DNA of 38,553 bases, from NCBI RefSeq assembly GCF_003003075.1, contig NZ_PVTX01000017.1, positions 1-38,553 of the forward strand, written 5' to 3'. Source of the DNA: Isoptericola halotolerans. GTDB lineage: Bacteria; Actinomycetota; Actinomycetes; Actinomycetales; Cellulomonadaceae. The notes under the pieces are model-generated. The model was not told the origin of the DNA and ran no database searches. It worked only from the letters and a program-made list of their open reading frames with translations. Positions 35,084 to 38,553 of the stretch are shown here, piece after piece; within the stretch, counting starts at the first letter, position 1, and every line of letters begins with the position of its first letter. The position numbers were made by a program, and so were the translations under genes.

Positions 35084-35970
35084 GAGTCACCTCCAGGGAC
35101 GTCCGCGGGCACCCGGACGACGGGCGGGAGCGTACCGGCGCCCGGCTGCCACGCGACGGCGGTCCGTGCCGCCGCGGTCAGCGCCGCGCGGTCGGCGGTC
35201 GCCACCTCGCCCCGGCGCATCCAGCAGAAGTACTCGCGGTTCCCGCTGGGGCCGGGCAGTGCGCTCGGCACGACGGCACGGACGGGCAGCCCTGCGGCGG
35301 CCGCCGCCGCACCGACGTCGAGCACCGACTCGACGTGCAGGTCGGGGTCGCGCACGACCCCGCCGCTGCCGAGCCGGTCACGACCGACCTCGAACTGCGG
35401 CTTGACGAGCAGCAGGACGAGGGCCCCCGGGGCCGTCACACCGGCGACCGCAGGGACCACCAGCCGGAGCGAGATGAACGACAGGTCACCGACGACGACG
35501 TCCGGGGGCGAGCCCAGGTCGTCGGGGACCAGGTGCCGGACGTTGAGCCCCTCGCGGACCGTGACCCGCGGGTCCGTCCGCAGCGCCGGGACGAGCTGGT
35601 CGTGCCCGACGTCGAGCGCCGTCACGTGCGCGGCACCGCGCCGCAGGAGCACGTCGGTGAAGCCTCCGGTCGATGCGCCCACGTCCAGGCAGCTCGCGCC
35701 GGGCAGGCGGTCCGGCAGCTCGCGTCCGGCGACGTCGCCCTCGAGCGCCTCCAGGGCACCCGCGAGCTTGCCGCCGGCGCGCGACGCGTACCCCGGGTCG
35801 TCCGGATCGGGCTCGACGCTCAGGTCTCCCCCCGCCGGTACCGGGAACGAGGCCTTGGCCACGGTCGTCCCGTCGATCCGGACGCGTCCGTCGGCGATCA
35901 GGACAGAAGCCTGCTTGCGCGACCGGGCCAGGCCGCGCCGCACGAGCTCGGCGTCGGCACGTTCGGGCAT
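35080..35970 (-). CDS. tlyA: TlyA 2'-O-ribose rRNA methyltransferase
   Basis: A 296-residue SAM-dependent methyltransferase with an N-terminal S4 RNA-binding domain (about residues 3-65: RADAELVRRGLARSRKQASVLI) and a FtsJ-type Rossmann domain with LDVGASTGGFTD (95-106). Catalytic-tetrad candidates are K68 (SRAGGKLAG), D162 (VGDLSF), K190 (LLVKPQFE) and a later Glu in GNREYF. The mycobacterial enzyme modifies 16S C1409 and 23S C1920, and its activity makes ribosomes sensitive to capreomycin and viomycin. The long N-terminus suggests the dual-specificity type. The start overlaps the upstream small gene (TGATG). Confidence 0.94.
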   Translation of the reverse strand: MPERADAELVRRGLARSRKQASVLIADGRVRIDGTTVAKASFPVPAGGDLSVEPDPDDPGYASRAGGKLAGALEALEGDVAGRELPDRLPGASCLDVGASTGGFTDVLLRRGAAHVTALDVGHDQLVPALRTDPRVTVREGLNVRHLVPDDLGSPPDVVVGDLSFISLRLVVPAVAGVTAPGALVLLLVKPQFEVGRDRLGSGGVVRDPDLHVESVLDVGAAAAAAGLPVRAVVPSALPGPSGNREYFCWMRRGEVATADRAALTAAARTAVAWQPGAGTLPPVVRVPADVPGGDS

Positions 35971-36149
35971 CAGCCACCCGCCTCGTGGGCCGGGCCGTCG
36001 TCGAGGCGCGCCCGCAGGCGGTCGTGCACAGCCTCGAAACGTGCGACGTGCTCGTCGGTGGGAATCTCCTCCAGACCGTCGAGCGGGGCCAGCGGCGGCT
36101 CAGGGCGGTCCGGCGCTGACGCGTGCGACGCCTCCGCGTCCTGCGACAT
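35970..36149 (-). CDS. Conserved 59-residue protein upstream of tlyA
   Basis: A 59-residue acidic, proline-rich protein: MSQDAEASHAS, then PDRPEPPLAPLDGLEEIP and a helical HVARFEAVHDRLRARLDD. The ATG has a strong AGGAGGGG 3 bases upstream, and the stop overlaps the tlyA ATG (TGATG). It corresponds in position and size to Rv1693 of M. tuberculosis, which supports a real gene. No domain is recognised. A role in coupling to tlyA translation, or as a small partner protein, is conceivable but unsupported. Confidence 0.82.
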   Translation of the reverse strand: MSQDAEASHASAPDRPEPPLAPLDGLEEIPTDEHVARFEAVHDRLRARLDDGPAHEAGG

Positions 36150-36182
36150 GTCCCCTCCTCGCTGCTCGTACGTCCCGGGGCA

Positions 36183-36188
36183 ACGCTA
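36183..36188 (-). promoter_or_regulatory. Candidate -10 of the tlyA-murJ operon
   Basis: TAGCGT (36188-36183, minus strand) lies about 33 bases before the ATG of the 59-residue gene. That would give a leader of roughly 27 bases carrying the AGGAGGGG site. The 84-base spacer it sits in is the largest break within the run from the TPR gene to murJ. No -35 is obvious. Confidence 0.35.
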
Positions 36189-36233
36189 CCTGCTGGGTGC
36201 GACGGCCCCGGCACGGCGCACGGTTGGCCGCCC

Positions 36234-37247
36234 TCAAGCAGTCAGCTCGGGTACACCATCAGGTTCCAGCGCCGCACCGCCGTCGACCGCGGACCACGCG
36301 GCGGCACAGGCGGCGCGGACCACGTCGATCCCCGACGGCCCCTGACCGTCCAGCTCGAGGGCGCCGTCCACGACGCGCGCAGAGCGCTCCCCGCACCGCC
36401 ACCAGCCGTCGTCGGCCTCCGACGGCGCCGGGTGCGGCTCGAGGAGCGCGCGCAGGTCGGCGCCGAGGTAGTCAGGACGCAGGCCGGGTTCCGCCAGCAC
36501 GGCGTCCCGGGCGCTCGACACCCCGGTCAGGACGTGCAGGCCCGGGTAGCCTCCGGCACGGGCACCGGCCAGATCGGTGTCGAGCCGGTCACCGATCACG
36601 AGCGGACGCCGGGCGCCGTGCCGTTCCACGGCCATCCGGTACATGGTGGGCTCCGGCTTGCCGGCGCTGTCGGGCTGGATGCCGGTCGCCGCGACCACCG
36701 CGGCCACGAGCGCACCGTTGCCCGGCGCGAACCCGCGCTCCGTCGGCAGCGAGAGGTCCCGGTTGCTCGCCACGTGCCACGCTCCGCCGGCGACGGCATA
36801 GGCCGCCTCGGCCAGGTCGGGCCACGCGAGCTCCGGCGAGAACCCCTGGGCGACGGCGTCCGGTCCGTCGTCGGCGGAGGACACCACCTGGTAGCCGGCC
36901 TCGGCCACCGCGGTTTCCAGTCCCTTGCCGCCGACCACCAGCACCTTGGCGCCCGGTTCCAGCCGGGTCCGGAGCAGGTTCGCGCACGCCTGCGCGGCGG
37001 TCATGACCTCGTCGGGCTCGGTCGGGATGTCGAGGCCGGTGAGCCGGCTCGCCACCTCCTCGGGCTCCCGCGAGGCGTTGTTCGTCACGAAGAGCAGTCG
37101 CAGGCCGCGCTGCCGCGCCTCGGCCAGCGAGTCCGCCGCGTGCGCGATCGGCAGCCGCCCCTGGTAGGCGACACCGTCCAGGTCGACCAGGGCCAGGTCG
37201 TGGGCCTCGGCCAGCGGTCGTTCGCTGCCCGACAGCGAGGCGGTCAC
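36234..37247 (-). CDS. HAD-IIA family phosphatase (NagD-like)
   Basis: A 337-residue hydrolase of the HAD-IIA (NagD/p-nitrophenylphosphatase-like) class. Motif I is LVDLDGVAYQG (nucleophile D22, D24), motif II FVTNNAS, a Lys in GKPEPTMY and motif IV GDRLDTDLAGA. The C2-type cap lies between motifs II and III. The C-terminal 60 residues (DDGWWRCGERSARVV and on) extend beyond the standard domain and are found in actinobacterial homologues. The position matches Rv1692. The substrate is probably a small sugar or glycerol phosphate but is not shown by the sequence. The GTG overlaps the TPR stop (GTGA). Confidence 0.9.
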   Translation of the reverse strand: MTASLSGSERPLAEAHDLALVDLDGVAYQGRLPIAHAADSLAEARQRGLRLLFVTNNASREPEEVASRLTGLDIPTEPDEVMTAAQACANLLRTRLEPGAKVLVVGGKGLETAVAEAGYQVVSSADDGPDAVAQGFSPELAWPDLAEAAYAVAGGAWHVASNRDLSLPTERGFAPGNGALVAAVVAATGIQPDSAGKPEPTMYRMAVERHGARRPLVIGDRLDTDLAGARAGGYPGLHVLTGVSSARDAVLAEPGLRPDYLGADLRALLEPHPAPSEADDGWWRCGERSARVVDGALELDGQGPSGIDVVRAACAAAWSAVDGGAALEPDGVPELTA

Positions 37248-38299
37248 GCGCCGGCCTCGTCGTCGTCCGCCTCCTCGTCGAAGACGTCGTAGACCACGTA
37301 GTCCTCGTCGTCCGCGAGCACGCCAGCGGCACGCTCCAGCGCCGCCGGGTCGACCCCGGAAAGCACCTGCGCCGCCTCCTCCGTGCGACCTGCTGCCTCG
37401 AGGGCCACGGCACGCGCCTGGAGGACGCGGAGACCGAGGTCTCCCTGGCGCTCGGAGGCCGGGACCCGGTCCAGCACCGTCAGTGCGGCGTCGTGGTCGC
37501 CCAGGTCGCTCCGTGCGCCGCTGACGACGATGGCCAGCTCTGTGCGTGCCTCGGGCTCGAGCGTGGCCGCCTCCTCGGACTGCGCCAGGGCGATCGCCCG
37601 CTCGGGCCGTCCCAGCCCTCGCTCGGCGTCTGCCATGAGGGGGAGGTGCTCGGAGGAGCCGTTCAGACGACGCACCGTGCGCAGCTCGCGCAAGGCCTCG
37701 GCGTAGCGTCCCGTGCGGTACGCCGCGATCCCTGCGGCCTCCCGCACGACGTCGATCCGTCCGGCGCGTCGCACCGCCGCCTGGGCGTGGAGGTAGGCCA
37801 GCTCCGGGTCGGTGTCGAGCAGCCGACCAGCCATCACCAGGTGCGCGCCGACTCCCTCGGCGTTGTCCTTGCTCAGCCCGCGCAGCCGCGCTCGCGCCTC
37901 CTTGCTGAGCTGGCGGGAGTCGACGTCCTCGGGCACCTCAGGGTCCGGGACACGCTCCGCGTCGCGGGGACGCTCCGGCCGCGCCGGTCGATCCGGACCA
38001 CCACGGGCACCGTAGGAACCCCCGCGCGAGCCGGCGTGGCGGTCGTCGCGCCGGCCCCGGTCGCCGCCGTGCGAGTTGCCGTCGCGGCGCTCACCGCGAG
38101 CGCCCGCACCACCCCGCCCGGAGCCTCCGGCCCGGCGGTCGTCGCCGTCCCGACGGTCTCCCGCGTCGCGGCGCTGCCCCTCCGAACGCCGCTGGTCGTT
38201 CCGGGGTCGACGCGGACCACCGTCGCGGCCCCGACCCTGCGGGCGCCGCGAGCCGTCCTCGCCTCGGGCAGGGCCGTCCTCGCGCGGAGTGTCGTTCAC
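37244..38299 (-). CDS. TPR-repeat protein with Arg/Gly-rich N-terminus
   Basis: A 351-residue protein. Residues 1 to about 125 are low-complexity, built from Arg, Gly, Asp and Pro (RRDGDDRRAGGSGRGG, DRGRRDDRHAGSRGGS) and surely disordered. From about 130 on, helical tetratricopeptide-like repeats follow (ELAYLHAQAAVRRAGRIDVV, GIAAYRTGRYAEALRELRTV, ALTVLDRVPAS), ending in a very acidic tail. The position matches Rv1691. I chose the GTG at 38299 because AGAGGA lies 6 bases upstream; a GTG at 38338 would add 13 residues but lacks a ribosome-binding site. The RG-rich part resembles RNA-binding RGG regions; the function is unknown. Confidence 0.85.
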   Translation of the reverse strand: MNDTPREDGPARGEDGSRRPQGRGRDGGPRRPRNDQRRSEGQRRDAGDRRDGDDRRAGGSGRGGAGARGERRDGNSHGGDRGRRDDRHAGSRGGSYGARGGPDRPARPERPRDAERVPDPEVPEDVDSRQLSKEARARLRGLSKDNAEGVGAHLVMAGRLLDTDPELAYLHAQAAVRRAGRIDVVREAAGIAAYRTGRYAEALRELRTVRRLNGSSEHLPLMADAERGLGRPERAIALAQSEEAATLEPEARTELAIVVSGARSDLGDHDAALTVLDRVPASERQGDLGLRVLQARAVALEAAGRTEEAAQVLSGVDPAALERAAGVLADDEDYVVYDVFDEEADDDEAGA

Positions 38300-38342
38300 C
38301 GTCGTCCTCTCGTTCTGGTCAGTGAATGATTGTCCCACGCTC

Positions 38343-38356
38343 GCAGACCGGTCTGC
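38343..38356. promoter_or_regulatory. 14-bp perfect palindrome upstream of TPR gene
   Basis: GCAGACCGGTCTGC is its own reverse complement. It lies about 45-60 bases before the TPR start and about 10 bases upstream of a -10-like GACAAT on the minus strand, i.e. about where a repressor or activator would bind. No matching second site was found by eye. Confidence 0.35.
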
Positions 38357-38415
38357 CGACCGCGGAGCTCAGGACCGGCGGACCGCGTCCGCGACCTGTT
38401 CATGGGCGCGCAGCG

Positions 38416-38447
38416 AGGCCCCCCGCACCGTGTGGTGTGGGGGGCCT
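38416..38447 (-). terminator. Hairpin terminator of the rRNA operon
   Basis: AGGCCCCCCGCACC and GGTGTGGGGGGCCT form a 14-bp stem (one G-T pair) with a 4-base loop. It begins about 12 bases after the 5S rRNA 3' end on the minus strand. There is no U-tract, as is common for actinobacterial stem-only terminators. The position makes a terminator role likely. Confidence 0.75.
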
Positions 38448-38459
38448 GCTGTGAAGGGT

Positions 38460-38553
38460 GTCCGGCGGCGTCCTACTCTCCCACCCCGTCTCCAGGGCAG
38501 TACCATCGGCGCTGAAGGGCTGAGCTTCCGGGTTCGGTATGGGACCGGGCGTT
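38460..38553 (-). rRNA. rrf: 5S ribosomal RNA, 3' part (5' end outside window)
   Basis: The reverse complement reads AACGCCCGGTCCCATACCGA and continues through CCGGAAGCTCAGCCC, CGCCGATGGTACTGCCCTGG and GGGTGGGAGAGTAGGACGCC, ending near GCCGGA. These are the conserved 5S loop B/C and helix IV-V sequences and the 3' strand of helix I. About 94 of roughly 117-120 bases are inside the window; the 5' arm and presumably 23S and 16S lie beyond position 38553. The 3' end is placed by helix I pairing and could be off by 2-3 bases. Confidence 0.95.

Noticed and set aside
31995-35405. Very long open frame (over 1100 codons) on the plus strand
   Set aside because: It runs antisense to steA, recN and nadK, which have clear motifs. 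Long empty frames are expected opposite GC-rich genes, and its translation is Arg/Pro/Ser-rich with no recognisable domain.
34166-37006. Open frame of about 950 codons on the plus strand
   Set aside because: It is antisense to nadK, tlyA and the HAD gene; the translation is an Arg/Pro/Ala-rich shadow.

Overview
The window is chromosomal DNA from a high-GC actinobacterium, most likely in the order Micrococcales (a Cellulomonadaceae or Promicromonosporaceae type). This is an inference from gene order, strong GC bias, frequent GTG starts and 4-base ATGA/GTGA overlaps; no 16S sequence is present to test it. Coding density is very high and no gene-free stretch exceeds 300 bases (the largest, 8459-8676, is a divergent promoter region). 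I saw no tRNA, CRISPR array, riboswitch or phage gene.

Layout. 1-1074: an IS481-family insertion sequence next to glgC. 1083-6833: glgC-serB, then on the minus strand sixA and the fatty-acid genes fabG-fabI, then DUF3099, a small Cys/His protein and SURF1. 6860-8458 (-): an ABC-F ATPase. 8677-12583 (+): a tightly packed five-gene cassette (K+-channel-like protein, APC permease, DUF1190-like lipoprotein, DUF350 protein, glutathionylspermidine-synthase-like ATP-grasp ligase). 12600-14668 (+): a DUF2809/VanY fusion and a DUF1697 protein. 14754-21532 (-): the complete SUF iron-sulfur operon sufR-B-D-Rieske-C-S-U-T. 21686-25118: a DUF308 protein, an ABC exporter pair and heme A synthase ctaA. 25150-38299 (-): Nudix, pyrG, MurJ-like, MraY-like, steB, steA, recN, nadK, tlyA, a 59-residue protein, a HAD phosphatase and a TPR protein. 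This follows the M. tuberculosis order Rv1691-Rv1700 with the MurJ/MraY-like pair added. 38460-38553 (-): the 3' part of a 5S rRNA gene, so a ribosomal operon ends here.

Most of the window is core housekeeping: Fe-S assembly, cytochrome oxidase maturation (SURF1, CtaA), fatty-acid elongation, NADP and CTP synthesis, ribosome methylation and cell separation. Three things stand out. First, the IS has landed exactly in the -10 element of glgC: its target duplication regenerates that element and also supplies the transposase stop codon. Second, six genes share a leaderless start geometry (TANNNT, six bases, then GTG/ATG). Third, the channel/permease/lipoprotein/DUF350/ATP-grasp cassette is a poorly understood peptide-ligase system whose name (glutathionylspermidine) cannot describe its product in a mycothiol-using lineage.
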